From: Xanthoparmelia taractica
Lineage: Eukaryota; Ascomycota; Lecanoromycetes; Lecanorales; Parmeliaceae
Assembly: GCA_033085395.1 (NCBI GenBank)
Contig: JANQBS010000119.1
Location: 1 to 64,000, forward strand
DNA length: 64,000 nt
Direction of reading: 5' to 3'
This document shows, piece by piece, positions 11,896 through 23,902 of this stretch (position 1 is the first letter of the stretch; the number at the start of each line of letters is the position of its first letter). Made by a program: the position numbers and the translations under genes. The notes beneath the pieces are model-generated. The model had not been told where the DNA came from. It was given only the letters and a program-made list of their open reading frames with translations, and ran no database searches.

Positions 11896-13001
11896 TCATA
11901 GCTTCCCTCTCGATGACCGTTGTTTCTGCCTCTGAGCTTCGAAATTTTCGACGACGAAGCAAAGTTGATGACTGAGAGCCACCAAACCCATGCCTTGATC
12001 GAAGATCATGACCTCTACATCCATGCGCCCATATCTCACCTCCTTAGCCTGCGCTCTAACAAATAGCCACTTGACACCTCCCGGCGGAAGCAACTTTTTG
12101 ATCTCCAAGCTCATCGTGAGGGTAGGATACCAGTGCCGGGGTGGATCGCAGCCAATCTCCGTATTCTTAAGGAGACCTTCTGCCACCTGGTGAGCCGTAG
12201 AAATAATACTGGCATTGCTCCAGGTAGCATGGGGAAGGGTATTTTCCGGTATCCTATGCCAGCAATCCGCGACATAGCCCAAAGTCTCTGTCGTGAAGGA
12301 TTCGTTTGGAGAAGACGGCGTGAGCCAGACGTCTGTAATGTCTGGACGCGGTGGCCCAGCCGCTGGCATGAACATGGTAATTTGCGTTGATGCCTTCAAC
12401 AAGCTCTTGGGGTGCCATGGGAAGGTAAAACCGACCCATCGACCATCTGTTCCATTGGCAAGCACCTCGAGATCGGCCATGATAGGCTTTGGAGTCATCT
12501 CGTAACCAGTGTCGAAACCAACACCTTTGTCATTTTGCATGTTCACGTTGCTAACGTTGAATGGCGCCTCAGTAAGATTCACAGGGTTTGAGAAAGTCCT
12601 ACTTACGAAGCGTAAGCGACCACTTTCTCTTTTCCTCCTTGGGTAAGCGTCACATGTGTAATGGAGATCTCAGACCCTGGCTTTGTATCTTGAACCTTCA
12701 ATGTGACATCGCCGGCTGTTACGGAGCGAAGAAAGAATACATGCAAATTGAAAGTGTGGAGTTGGTTATATCGATGGAGAGTGGTCTGAAAGTGTTGCTG
12801 TACCACCTGATGAATTAAAGACGACAGGAAGCCTCCATGCGCAGCTTCAAGATACTTTTAGTCACATGGCGCCATTTAAAAATATATATACTCACTCTTC
12901 CCAAGACAATGATCAGGAGTTAAGCTTGAGCGATAAGTATGGGAATCGACGTGAGTGATGGCGGCTATAGCAGCCTGTAAAGGGATTCGACGATCATCCA
13001 T
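11896..13001 (-). CDS. Acyl-CoA thioesterase-like protein (double hotdog fold)
   Basis: Exons on the minus strand are 13001-12896, 12844-12607 and 12550-11896, joining to about 332 residues. The N-terminal half carries an LQAAIAAITHVDSHTY start, AHGGFLSSL and FNLHVFFLRSVTAGD. The middle intron joins VVAYAS to NVNMQND as in this family. The C-terminal half has WYPTLTMSLEIKKLL, GGVKWLFVRAQAKEVR and GRMDVEVMIFD, typical of fungal thioesterase-like (4HBT_3/TesB-like) proteins. Catalytic residues were not assigned. An in-frame upstream ATG at 13052 would add 17 residues; 13001 was chosen because family members begin close to the LQ-AI helix. The loop before WYPT is longer than I expect, so a further small intron is possible. 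The likely role is hydrolysis of acyl-CoA or acyl-thioesters; the substrate is unknown. Confidence 0.75.
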
Positions 13002-14546
13002 ACGGATTTGACAGTTGAAGTTGAAAGAAGAGAGAGCACGGCCTCGTGTCATGGCATACGTAGCAAGTGCTTAGGGAGGTCTCGAATATTGACCATGTAA
13101 AGTGAATCAGAATATGTAACGTAGGATAGAATACTAGAAATATAAGATAACCGATGGAGCCCTAATCAAACCCTAACTTTGACCGGATTAAGTGGTCAAA
13201 TGAGGTTCTAAGCGGACGGGGGCATATTTCTACCTTCTTTTCAGTGACCACAATACCTTTTTCTTTTTATCTTAATAGGCTCACAATGTTCTCCCGCCTC
13301 CGCATCCTCACAGACTTACAGCACACGGCTACCTCAACCTCCGTCGCCTAGCTCCGCACCGGTCTAATTTTCAATAGCCCTAGGCATCGCGGGCGATAGG
13401 CTCAGCCAATTCGGACTCGCTCCTCCTTCTTTTTCCCTTACCCCAGCGGAAAGGGAGCGGAAGTGGGAATCAAATGGACAAAGGTGAAGACCTCGTGCTC
13501 GGATTGCTGGCTACTGGTAATAGGAGCATTGTGTAAGACAGGACAAGATATAGGTATCTCCAACCTGAGGATGATGGAGAATGGGCTTTACAAGCCGAGT
13601 TTATATGGCGCTGGCGGACCAAGTGCGGCTGTTGTTGGGCTGACGGAAGCGGCGTATCGGCAAATTGTACGAAGCAACCAGAGGGAGAAGGGTTGAAAAC
13701 GGATACCCGCATCGATTCGACGTCACAAACAATCTGCACACGGATGAGGCCTTCCTCATTCACGTTTGATTCCACTCAGGGGGGATTCAATAAGTATCAT
13801 TGGCATCACCAGTGGCTGGGTTCAACAGAGGACGAAGCTGGATTGATTATCTTGTTGAAGTCGTTCTGAAGATAGCCAGCAACGTCATTTACCTGATGAT
13901 CGTGAAGCCTATCCTGGGCGTACAGTCCCATGGCAGCAACGACAGGTTGACAGCGCCAACAACGGTAGAATGCTATCTTTACGCCGTGGCTGGTGCCATT
14001 ACCCGTTGGCCACAAGCCACATTGCCAAGGATCGAGCAAGATGCGTATTTTGAATCTGCACTTATTCTACACTGATACTCTGGCATTAGCCCGGCTTTTC
14101 CGACTAAAGCGTTCATGGCCGTCGTCTTCCTCTGTCTCTGGACCCACCTTGGCACTTCCGCCAGCCTTCAATCGTGAACGTCGCCGTTCTATTTAGCTTC
14201 TCTGGCTGGCACAAACGCTTTTGAGAATGAAGAACTTGAACAAGCGTGTGTTTTGCTGAGAGACTGACTGCAAACATAAGATTTGACATTAGCTTCTAAT
14301 ATCCACTGCTTGTGGACCTGCTAGAGTTGAGGGTTTGATGAGAAAAGACGCCTCGCTGTCACTAGCACTTGTGCAGGCCTTCTGAGATTTACGAATCATC
14401 CTCGCTATATAGTCTCGACTCCGGCTCTGTCTTTTTGAATCTTCCCGCTGTCAGAACGCGATTTGATTTGGCTCAAATTCACCGTACTTCTACAGTCGCC
14501 GGTAAAAGACCTACTTAATACCTCAATTCGCCACACTTCTTCCAAG
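13002..14546. other. Spacer with unresolved coding-like fragments
   Basis: No complete gene is supported. Between about 13287 and 13871 there are short coding-like stretches on the plus strand (for example from ATGTTCTCCCGC at 13287, and an open frame about 13537-13871), but they do not join into one convincing protein and I recognise no family. They may be a decayed gene or chance. Confidence 0.4.
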
Positions 14547-15131
14547 ATGAAGTGCATTTCAGTTCTACCGCTCCTAGCCATCACTACCTCTCCCTCGTTC
14601 TCCCAACCTCACCATGCCGCAACAGACAGCACCCCCGGGCCAGCGCTTAGAAGCCCCCGATCCAGTCAAGTCCCAAAGGCCTGTCACGAAACGATTGGGA
14701 TAGTCGACGACCAGCTGAATGAGATATCGCGGTTGCAGTCAAAAAGCCTGCCCACCACTCATGATCTCGCCGGTTATCTCTACGCCGTCAACAGCGGACG
14801 CAAAATGCTCGGATGCCCCAACGAGGCCCTTGTCAGTGCGAATGACAACGCTACTTCAGATTCACAGCAGTTCAAACGCAGTAGCGGAAAGGACGACCCG
14901 CTCGGCCACAACCCAACCTGGACCGACCCCTGCGACGTGGTGCGCTTTTTGAAAAACCAGGTTGATGATCAGATGAGAGTGATGGGCGGGTACAACATAC
15001 CCACCCCGGATTATCTCGCAGGGTGGTTCTCGGGGACGCAGGATCTGGACGAGGGTTTGAGATGCGGGATGATCCACCACCACCCCAAGGGATCGGGCCA
15101 CAAAAACGCCACGATATCGAAAGAGGAGTAG
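14547..15131 (+). CDS. Small secreted protein with few cysteines, unknown function
   Basis: The 194-residue single-exon product begins MKCISVLPLLAITTSPSFSQ, a plausible signal peptide. The mature part has four cysteines (in KACHE, LGCPN, DPCDV and LRCGM), which could form two disulfides, and a His-rich end (MIHHHPKG). The start at 14547 is the first ATG of the frame; an upstream TTG would destroy the signal peptide. No family was recognised. Size, secretion and paired cysteines resemble fungal secreted orphans, including effector-like proteins, but nothing shows such a role. Confidence 0.65.
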   Translation: MKCISVLPLLAITTSPSFSQPHHAATDSTPGPALRSPRSSQVPKACHETIGIVDDQLNEISRLQSKSLPTTHDLAGYLYAVNSGRKMLGCPNEALVSANDNATSDSQQFKRSSGKDDPLGHNPTWTDPCDVVRFLKNQVDDQMRVMGGYNIPTPDYLAGWFSGTQDLDEGLRCGMIHHHPKGSGHKNATISKEE

Positions 15132-16596
15132 GGTCGAATAGTACAGGTAATTAACGGTGTAGGTAGCATCGTCCCTCGGTTAGGGGGTGAGGGATTCGTG
15201 TGGTCGCGGCAGAACCTGGTAAATATGCATCTGAGATTGAGGACATCCGATAGCGAAAAAGTGGTAATAGAGATTGTTTTCTGAAAGAACATGGTGCGAA
15301 AAGTTTCCCTACAACGAGCACTTCATTCAGAGAGTGACAGATTTGAGCGCAACAAGAAAATTAATTCAGTATTACAATATTTGGTGCCTCGAGCCTTTAC
15401 CGAATGCCAAATGATAGAATGACGCTGCGTCATGTGCCAAGCTCATCTGTCTGTGCTACTGCTATAGGTTGTATAGGACGACATATTTAAGATCAAATGT
15501 GACATCTCAGTAAGCACTGGGACAGCAGGCGAGCGTCATTCTAGCCTTGTCAAAGCCTTTGAGCCTGCCCTTGAGTCAACACCGCTTACCATTTATTAAC
15601 GACGCTGGCCGAAGTCCTCATCGACATTGAACATTATCTCTTGCAGAATGTATACCTCAATCGAGTTATTTCTTAGGTTCCTGCAGAACATGTTGTGCCG
15701 AGACTTGAATGCATCACGACACGCTTTCAGGATCCTTATGCTCTTGTTGTTGCCCAGTTCACGTTGCGTCTGGAAGAGGACCCAGACGCGTTGGAGAGGG
15801 TACCTGGAACTTTTGGTAGACCGTGCTGCATATCATGAGAGTTTTTCAAAGAAGAGGTACCAAGCAAGCCTCATCTAGACTGTATGGATGCCTTTGGCCC
15901 CTAGGCGCTCGTCCTTGAATTAGTCATGTCTGGCGGTTAGTTGATTTCTGTAGCATGTGCAAGTATCTCAGTGCGAGATGACAGCCGATCCGAAATGGAA
16001 CTGAAAATCCTATCCTGAGCGTTTCGTGCCAGACCGTTAGATTTATCGCCAGCTTTTGTTTTCCGTGTGTGTAATGACACACTGTCAAGACCCTGGGCCC
16101 TTGCTGGTGGAAATCTCTACCGGGTTACTTGGGGTTACGCAACAGTTAGATTTTGACAAAGCCATCCTGCAATCCTTACAGCAGGAAAGGATGAAGCTGT
16201 TAAGCTGGAGCTCGCGCCAAGAAAAATCGATGTTCCTTCGCTTACCTAATCCAACCACCTACGAAAAACGCGCTAAAAGACCAAATCCTCACCCAACTTT
16301 CAGCCCTACAAAGTGGCAGAACGACCGCTCGCTTTCTGAACTCCCTTAATTATTGATTTTCGCTGGGCAAAAATATACGCCCCGTGAATTAATTATTTGT
16401 TCTTGTTTCCATCATGATTTTAATTCTTAGCGCAAATCACTCCTGTCCAGCCGCCAGTACTTAAATCTCTTCAAATTCCCACTCTCTTTCTTTCTTGTTA
16501 TTTTTACGTCCTTCTCCGCCAACGAAATCCACGATTTTTTCATCCATCAAGATCATCAATAATATCATCTTCATTACGAACAGCTAGACTATCGTC
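15132..16596. other. Spacer upstream of histone H4
   Basis: No gene is supported; the open frames at 15627 and 16056 have no recognisable content. The last 250 bases are AT- and pyrimidine-rich and should form the H4 promoter and leader. No divergent H3 gene is seen, although H3 and H4 are often paired in ascomycetes. Confidence 0.55.
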
Positions 16597-17364
16597 ATGA
16601 CTGGACGTAAGTAATTACCCTTGTTGAAGATACACCGTTGTTGCTGCCCTTAACCTTCTCATCATCGGTGGTTGTCGTCGCTGCCACCCAAAATACCCAA
16701 CTCATTATTGTGTGCGGTGTTGCGACATTACCCAACGCGTTTCTTCCCTTCCCAACAACAACACTTCCACCTCTCCTCTCCTCCCCACATCATCTTACTC
16801 CTACTCTCACCCCTCACCCCCACTCTCCCCCCACCTCCACCTCCACCTCCACCACCTCACCGTCACCCCATACCCCCAAACTCTCCCCCTTCCCTTCCTT
16901 CTCTCCCACCCATCCATAACCAAAAAAGAATACTTACTAACCATCCCCCCTGCGCAGGCGGAAAAGGCGGCAAAGGCCTCGGCAAAGGCGGCGCGAAACG
17001 TCACCGCAAGATCCTCCGCGACAACATCCAAGGCATCACCAAGCCCGCCATCCGTCGTCTCGCGCGCCGTGGCGGCGTCAAGCGTATTTCTGCCAGTAAG
17101 CGTTTCCTTCCCTCACCCGATCCTTCTTGTTCTACCTTCTTACCTTACTTCATCATTCCTTGTCTTGGTTGCTACGTAATGACTGACGCGTCCCTCACAG
17201 TGATCTACGAAGAAACACGCGGCGTCCTCAAGACGTTCCTCGAAGGCGTCATCCGCGACGCGGTCACGTATACCGAGCATGCGAAGAGGAAGACGGTGAC
17301 GAGTTTGGATGTCGTGTATGCGCTTAAGCGGCAAGGGCGTACGCTTTATGGGTTTGGTGGATAG
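16597..17364 (+). CDS. Histone H4
   Basis: Core histone H4 of the nucleosome. Exons 16597-16606, 16958-17095 and 17201-17364 join to 103 residues, exactly the H4 length: MTGRGKGGKGLGKGGAKRH, then RKILRDNIQGITKPAIRRLA, RRGGVKRISAMIYEETR and the terminal RQGRTLYGFGG. The first coding exon is only ten bases and is followed by a 351-base intron (GTAAGT to GCGCAG), much longer than others in this window and very pyrimidine-rich near 16800-16915. The second intron (17096-17200) splits the SAM-IYEE segment at A|TG. No H3 partner is visible, so this may be the unpaired H4 copy that many ascomycetes have; that is inference. Identity is certain. Confidence 0.97.
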
Positions 17365-18027
17365 ATGGGTGTTGAGGTTAGGGGAGCAACGAATGTGGAA
17401 ATGGCTGGTTGGCTGGCTGGTGGTATTTTCACCATTGGCGTTTTGAGTGGCCAAGGAGGCGTTACGTGGGGGCATGTGTTTAGCTTGCGGGAGGTAACTT
17501 AGATGAATTGAATGCTTGTTACTAATGAGTATGGCTGGTTGATTATTATGCTATTTGTTCTGATTTGCTTGCTGACGTGATTTAATCTATGTCTGCTGTA
17601 TCCCGTTCATCTTCAGTCAATGACTCAATACTCACACGCGCTTCTCTCTACTGCTGGTACATCTCGAGGCTCTGCTCTTCTCTACACTCATCTCAAGAAC
17701 CGATGAGTCATTCTCCAACTCAACCTATTGTGAGCTGGGGGATGCAGCCTTTCATGGCTGTGCTTGCTCCTTCGCTTTCCTGCAGCAGGACTTCTGTTGC
17801 AACGACCCTCACAAGGGGCGTCGGCTTCGACTAATTCATCTTCATCTCGTGTACTCCTTGCTATTCCCCTTCCTCAGTAGGTGTCGTCCGTCAACAGCCT
17901 AGCATTGACCGCCGTCGCCAGTTCCTCGATTTTTCTTGACGACTCACACACCCTTCGCCATTTGCCATGCTTGTGTCTTCGCACTGGCCGACGTTTCATG
18001 TGTCCAAGCCCTAGAATTATCTGCCAT
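17365..18027. other. 3' region between H4 and the carrier gene
   Basis: No independent gene is seen. On the minus strand, 18027-17944 continues the carrier's reading frame past its stop and still encodes a sequence resembling the tail repeats. The remainder is unremarkable. Confidence 0.55.
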
Positions 18028-19390
18028 TTAGCCCACTCGTGTCTTAGCATTGGCGGCTGCCTGCTTGACGTGTTGTCCGAGGTCCTCGGCCATTCGCCCT
18101 GCTTGCTCCTTTGCGGACCCGGCTGATTCCCTAATATTCGCTGCCATTCCGCCGGATCTCTCCTTTGCCGACCCTGCCAGGTCTCCAGCGTCCTGTGCCA
18201 CCTGCACTACTTGTTCCGTTACTGACCCTGCCAGTTCCTGTGGGCTCGGATACCTCTTGAGCATCTTCAGGATGTAGTAGTAAAGCTGGATGACGAGCTT
18301 GTGAACTGCTTCCTTCACGATCATCGTGATTCCATGGCTGAAGAAGCCTTTCATTACTTCGCCACCAAGTCCCTCGTACAGTGCGCCGAGACCTTCAGTC
18401 TGGGCGATTCGTAGAATGACAGTGAAGACATTGCTAGGCGCTCTTTTAGCTGAATATGTGCCTTCCTGCTTGGCGGTGGACGAGGTTTCGCGTTGGTCGA
18501 GGCCAGACGAGGATTGTAGACGTGACTTTGCTAGCGAAAAGGGGTAGGTTATCGTGGAAGCCATGGCTTTGCTGATCGCAGCCAGTAAGAAAGTCGCTTG
18601 CGGTGAGGGACTCTGGCGCTGACTACGCGGGAGAGTGCGTTTGAGCGCTTCGTAGAAACAAAATGTGAGAGATGGGTTCAATGTGAGCACCAGAGAAGCT
18701 GAATAGCCTGACCAGAAGCCTTGCATACCCTTCTCTGACCGAATCTGCGAAGCGATTGAGCGTAACGAGCCCTGCTTTGCGCCCTTGCCCGCATCTCGAC
18801 CGGAAAGCATTGAAGAAGTCTGCTTGCGGGTGACTATATTCGCAATGGGTGTCGTCAAAAGTTTGGAGAACGCTCCCGCCAGGAAGCCCACACTCAGCTC
18901 GTCTAGGACCGGGAGATTTTTGCTGGAAGAATTGGAGGAACGGATCCGAGTCTGACGGAGGAAGTTGTAGGCTAAGAAAAATAAGAAGGAGTCGGCAATG
19001 GTCTTCGAGGTATCTGAGACGACGCCAATGTAGAAGCCATTGAGGCCGCCTTCTCTCGTGTATATCTTCTGGGCAGCATCTCGAATAGACTTGTACTCCT
19101 CCGCATTGGGCGAAGTGGCGTCATTGCGGAGTTGTCGCTGGATTTGCAGGCGAGTGATGATGAGCGCAAGTGGATACGTGCAGACGTTCGAAATTGCTGC
19201 TCCGGTTGAGCCAGCGATGGCATGGCCGAGAGCTGGTAGAGCTGGACCGCTGAGAATAGAGGGGGTTTTATCCGTTGATTCTTGGGTTTGGTGATAGAGA
19301 TCGAAGGCATCCTATGGCTCTGTCAGTGACCTTCGCTCGGGTAAGGATATCCAGGGTCTGTACGAGCTGGCCGTTGTAGACTTGCGCCAT
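18028..19390 (-). CDS. Mitochondrial carrier family protein, peroxisomal adenine nucleotide type, with LEA-like tail
   Basis: Exons are 19390-19364 and 19311-18028 on the minus strand, giving 436 residues; the 52-base intron (GTACAG to CATAG) is phase 0. The body has three carrier repeats: ALPALGHAIAGSTGAAISN, TYPLALIITRLQ (a P-x-x-x-x-x-R motif), GFLAGAFSKLLTTPIANIVTRKQ and TITYPFSLAKSRLQ. This layout fits the Ant1/PMP34-like peroxisomal adenine nucleotide carriers, which import ATP for fatty acid activation; the substrate is inferred. Unusual is the last part (about residues 370-436). After the usual YYYILKMLKRYPSP end it has about 17-residue repeats (AGSAKERSGGMAANI, AGSAKEQAGRMAEDL, AANAKTRVG) like LEA or apolipoprotein-type helices. 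The repeat continues in frame beyond the stop codon, so the tail may be truncated. Confidence 0.8.
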
Positions 19391-20388
19391 GGTTATGGAA
19401 GTTCGGCTTGTGAGAGAAAAGGATCAATCATCTATAATGAGCTTGTATGGACATTTGTTTAACGGACCAGTGACCTCACGAGGCTTCACTTTCCCCTCGA
19501 ACCTTTTCCCCGGATTTCACTGAAAGATTACCCGAATCTTAGCTGTTAGGGGATGCTTCTATACCTCAGCCAATGTGATGTTTAGCGCATGTAATAATAC
19601 ACTTAGTATGACCAGACATACACAGACAAAAACCCTATGTTTTCAATGCCGCCACGTAAGAATTTGAGAATCAAACGCATATTCTCAATAGCTGATATTA
19701 TTTCGATTTATCTATACTATAATATCAAAAAGTTGTGATAAAGCTAGTAACTTCTACCACGAAAAACACTTAAAGATTTAATCTACGGGTGGAAATAGAA
19801 CTAGTGGTTATATTTGTATTTACACTTAGCGCTGGCTGAGAAGCTCCCCCGTTAACGCTTAGAGACTCCACGACTCCATGGCCCCAAGTCTACGATGCCT
19901 GTCACTATTTAGCATTGCATCAAGGATCACTCCTCTTGTTCTGTATCCCTCGACCTCTACAGCTCACCAAGTCGGCCTTCTGAAATCCTTGTCGGTCATA
20001 CATAGATGAGATTTCGCGGATTTCTTCACACTTGGGTCAATCCGTTGTGTTTATACGGCCTAACTAAACCCCTGCCTTCTCCTGGCGATACGTCTTAAGA
20101 CTAAACGTCTAGACTACCTTTAAGATCAGTATTGGCAACTGAGCGGCAAAGTCCAAAATAGCTAGAAAAGCAAATGTCATCAATACGAATCCTATCATGT
20201 GACCAGCGTAGACTATTTCCGACGGAAGATTAGATCCAACGCAGGGGAAGCGAGACTCCTACCTTCAAATTGTAGGCTTCCGTGCAACATGCTCTTCCTA
20301 TAGACATTCATAAAAGTTTACAATCTGCTTTAGACCTAGGAGACCCAGCTTGCGACCCGTATCAGGTGTCTAGATCGGTAAATCAGCC
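19391..20388. other. Spacer with AT-rich patch
   Basis: About 1 kb without a supportable gene. Positions about 19600-19830 are AT-rich with many TA and AA steps and lie between two ordinary promoters. A relic of a mutated repeat is possible but no element is recognisable. Confidence 0.5.
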
Positions 20389-23201
20389 ATGGCCGAGGTT
20401 GCACAAAGCGGCGGCTTGCTCGATCTTGAGAAGGAGTTGACATGCTCTGTAAGCCACCGTGCCCAGCACTGATATACGCAACTGGCGTTTAAATATTGCA
20501 TCACCATAGCGGCTAACAAGAAAATCCTGCTTGCCTTTAGATATGCATGCAAGTCCTTCACCAACCCCTGACCCTTCTCGATTGTCTGCACACCTTTTGC
20601 GGCTTTTGCCTTAAGGAATGGTTTGCATTGCAAGCCTCTCGAGCGTCCTCCTCGAATGCAAATCCAACCTCCTGCCCATCATGTCGAGCACCAGTGCGGA
20701 ATACCAGGCCAGATGCAAAGGTCACTACTTTGTTAGACATGTATCTGCAAGCCAACCCAAGCAGAGCCAGAGATGAAGAGGAGAAAGAGGAGATCAAAAG
20801 CAAATATACCCCAGGGGAAAATGTGCTGCCAAAGATTCGGAGGGGCGTGGAGACTACTGACCAGATTGAGGATAGGAGGATGGTGGAAGAGGTGAGGGAG
20901 ATGAGCTTGAGAGAGGCGGGAATTAGACAATCGGGGACCTATGAGAGAGGTGTTAGGCATCGAGTAAGGGATGGCGTAAGAGACGCGAGAGATGACGATG
21001 CTAGGCAGCGGAGAAGAGACAGAGAGGGGGGGCCAAGCAGTAGTGGTGGTGAAGAGACCGCGAGACCCTCCACTGCTACAGATGCTGCAAATCAAGCAAG
21101 ACGGGTTGGACACCAGTCTAGTCTACGATCTCTACTGAGCAGCAGCGATTTGGACTCGACGGAGATGGAAGAGGAAATCTTAAGGCAGATCATGGATGAG
21201 GGCATACTGGATGGGATTGATTTGGATAGCATTGACGCGGGGCAAGAGGATGAGCTTAGTGAGAAGATCGCTGAGGCATACAGAAGACGGCATGGACGAA
21301 TGTCTAGGAGTCGAGACAATCGAGCTGCGCAGCGAAGAGGCTCTAATCCGCAGGGGCAGAGGTCGAGTTCAAACGAGTCTAGACAACAGAGGAGGCCAGG
21401 CAGGTCACCCAACCAAACTGATCAGAATGCGCATTCCTCTCATCCACCAGTTTCAAGACCGCATCTATTAGAGGCCTATCCTATGGAACATGGACATAGG
21501 CGGAGGACATCCAGCGAGACTAGGCAGACTAGGCGGCAGACTTCGCCGACGCCTCCTTCATCCAGCTCACGGACCGCCTCGGAAACACAGAGGCAGGCGG
21601 CACGGTCAGCTACAGATCTGTCCAACGGATCACAGACTTCTAATCCAGCAGCGCGGTCAGCTACCGATTTGTCAAGCAGGCCTCAAAGTTCTTCCAACCA
21701 CAGGCTTCGCCCGAGGGACGTCTCGAGCGGTGGTAGGCGGACAACAGATCCGGCAAATATGTTGGTGGCGGCCCCCCGAATATCACCTTTGGACTCAGCG
21801 AGGACCGCTGGCCAAAGCAATCAACAGGTTTCTCGTCAGACTGACACTCCTCGCTTAGCAGCCAGGGTGCCAACTGAGCCACGCGTAGCCGCTGCAGTCT
21901 CCACTCCCCAACTCCCAGCAGAATTTCTAGCCCCATCAATAACACAAGTCACATATCCAGAACCCTCAATATCTTGCGAAAGGTGTGGTAAGGGCAATCT
22001 GGAGCACGAGTTGCATATGAATTGTCATCAATGTATGGAAGGCAGGTATAACCTTTGCCTTCGCTGCTGGCGTCTTGGACGGGGCTGTCTCCATTGGTAC
22101 GGTTTTGGCCATAAGGCGATGATCCAATGGGACAAAAAAGCGGTTTCCGGGGCTGGGTACCCACCAGAACATCCTTTGCCACACAGACTTACTGGTCATC
22201 GATATCTGGGTCCACCATCCGATAGCTATCAGCATACGAATGGCAATGAGCAAAGGCTGACAACAACGTCGGATCCCAGCAAACGTCTTCAGTCAGGCCC
22301 GTTCTGCTCCAACTGTAGTGTCTTCGCACCAAAGTGCTTCTGGGAGTGCGAGGTCTGTAATGATGGTGAATGGGGTTATTGCAATGCTTGCGTGAATCAG
22401 GGAAAATGCTGCACACATCCACTCCTCCCAACTTCTTATCCCTTGTCTACTAATCCCATCGACTCCGGATCGTCTAATGCCACACAGCATGTTTCATCGA
22501 CTACCTTTACTCCCATCATGACCTCCCAACCTCAATCGACGGAAGAGCCTTTTAACGAATCGCGTATTCCTCTCACATTCAGCACCAAGTGTGACATTTG
22601 TGCCTACCCCATCCCACCATCAAATACTCGCTTCCACTGTCCTCAATGCAATGACGGCGACTACGACATCTGCACCTCCTGCTATCTTCGCCTCTTCAAG
22701 ATCGGAAAGATTAGCGCTGAGAATGGACCCAGAGGTTGGCGCTGCTGTCCCAATGGTCACAGAATGATCGTCATTGGCTTCGAAGACTCAATGCAAGGCC
22801 AGAGACGCGTTGTCGTCGAAGACCTGGTCGGTGGTCACGTCCTGGATAACACAGCGAACTCAGAAGACAAAGTGTGGCGTTGGGGAGACCAAACTCGGCA
22901 GACACAAACGGACACAACGACGACCGCCACCAACGGTAGAAGCCTCGGTGGCTCGGTACCGCATCCCAATGACCTGACTGTCGGGAAGTACCCCCCTAGT
23001 GGGGGCGTGGGCATGCGCGTGCTAGCATACTGGTCGTATTGGCCGCAGGAGGGTGTGGAAGATGAACTTGCGTTCCCAAAGAATGCTGAGATACGGGAAT
23101 GCGAGGATATCAATGGAGATTGGTATCTGGGGGTTTATTGCGGGAGAAAGGGCGTCTTTCCCGGCAACTACTGCAGAATACTGGAAAATGTGGGGAGGTG
23201 A
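20389..23201 (+). CDS. RING-finger protein with ZZ-like zinc clusters and C-terminal SH3 domain
   Basis: Exons 20389-20448 and 20541-23201 give 906 residues. The intron sits inside the RING finger: exon 1 ends at ELTCS and exon 2 continues ICMQVLHQP, CLHTFCGFCL and CPSCRAP, a C3HC4 RING near residues 19-75 that implies E3 ubiquitin ligase activity. A long Arg/Ser-rich region (about 90-510) follows. Then come three Cys/His clusters of ZZ or ZZ-like type: around 529-575 (CERCGKG, NCHQCMEG, CLRCW), about 640-690 (CSNCSVF, CEVCNDGEWGYCNAC) and about 735-800 (CDICAYP, CPQCNDGDYDICTSCY). The C-terminus (about 845-906) is SH3-like: ALAYWSYWP-type start, GDWYLGVY and KGVFPGNYC. Substrates are unknown. 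The combination occurs in fungal proteins of unclear function. Confidence 0.82.
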
Positions 23202-23902
23202 TGACGTGGGGACACATCTAAACGCAGTGTACTGACGACGAAGAAAGCTATATGGATGCAGGTGGAAACTGAGTAACACAAGAAGCGGTTGTGAAAACTA
23301 CACTTGAAGATTTGCCAGACGGTGGAAACGGGTGAGGAACTCAGCTCAGAATACCAATGTTCGACGGCACGGACGCAATCAACGAAATATCAGTGTTCCA
23401 GCCAAAATCAATGGCGAAATTTCACAGGACCCACTATCTCGACACCAAAGAAAAGCCTCCTAAGCACCTACGAGCAAAAGCGCTTTTGCAGATTCAGGTC
23501 GGATTTCCACATGAATGCGTTAACGATAATGGGAGTCCTGGCGTTTCACCGGCCATGTTGACAAGAAGTGTCTCGGATTGTGAGAGTGATACTATTTCAT
23601 GTTAAAGCGTGGTTAGATAGATGAAGGATTTATAAAGCAAGTAAGGTAGCTAAGGTAATTTTCACGTCAACTTTGGGCCAAGAGAGAAGCTCCGGAAAAG
23701 GTTGGATTTATATTATAACATACTCGTATTGGTAGTTATGATTGTCTTACGAACAGCTTTCATTGAAGCGAAAATTGCGGTGTCGTTGTTTTGTATACCC
23801 TCATTCGATATCATTACGGATAACAGACTGCCAAGGTGGGTATGTGTGTATGGTACCTTGCTTATCGTGTTATATGTCCATCCTCAAAACACGCCCAGTC
23901 GC
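23202..23902. other. Spacer, no gene seen
   Basis: Convergent 3' flanks of the RING gene and phosphoketolase. Open frames at 23304-23605 carry no recognisable domain. Confidence 0.55.

Noticed and set aside
13287..13871. Possible small multi-exon gene beginning ATGTTCTCCCGC
   Set aside because: Fragments look coding, but I could not join them into one frame with good splice sites nor recognise a family.
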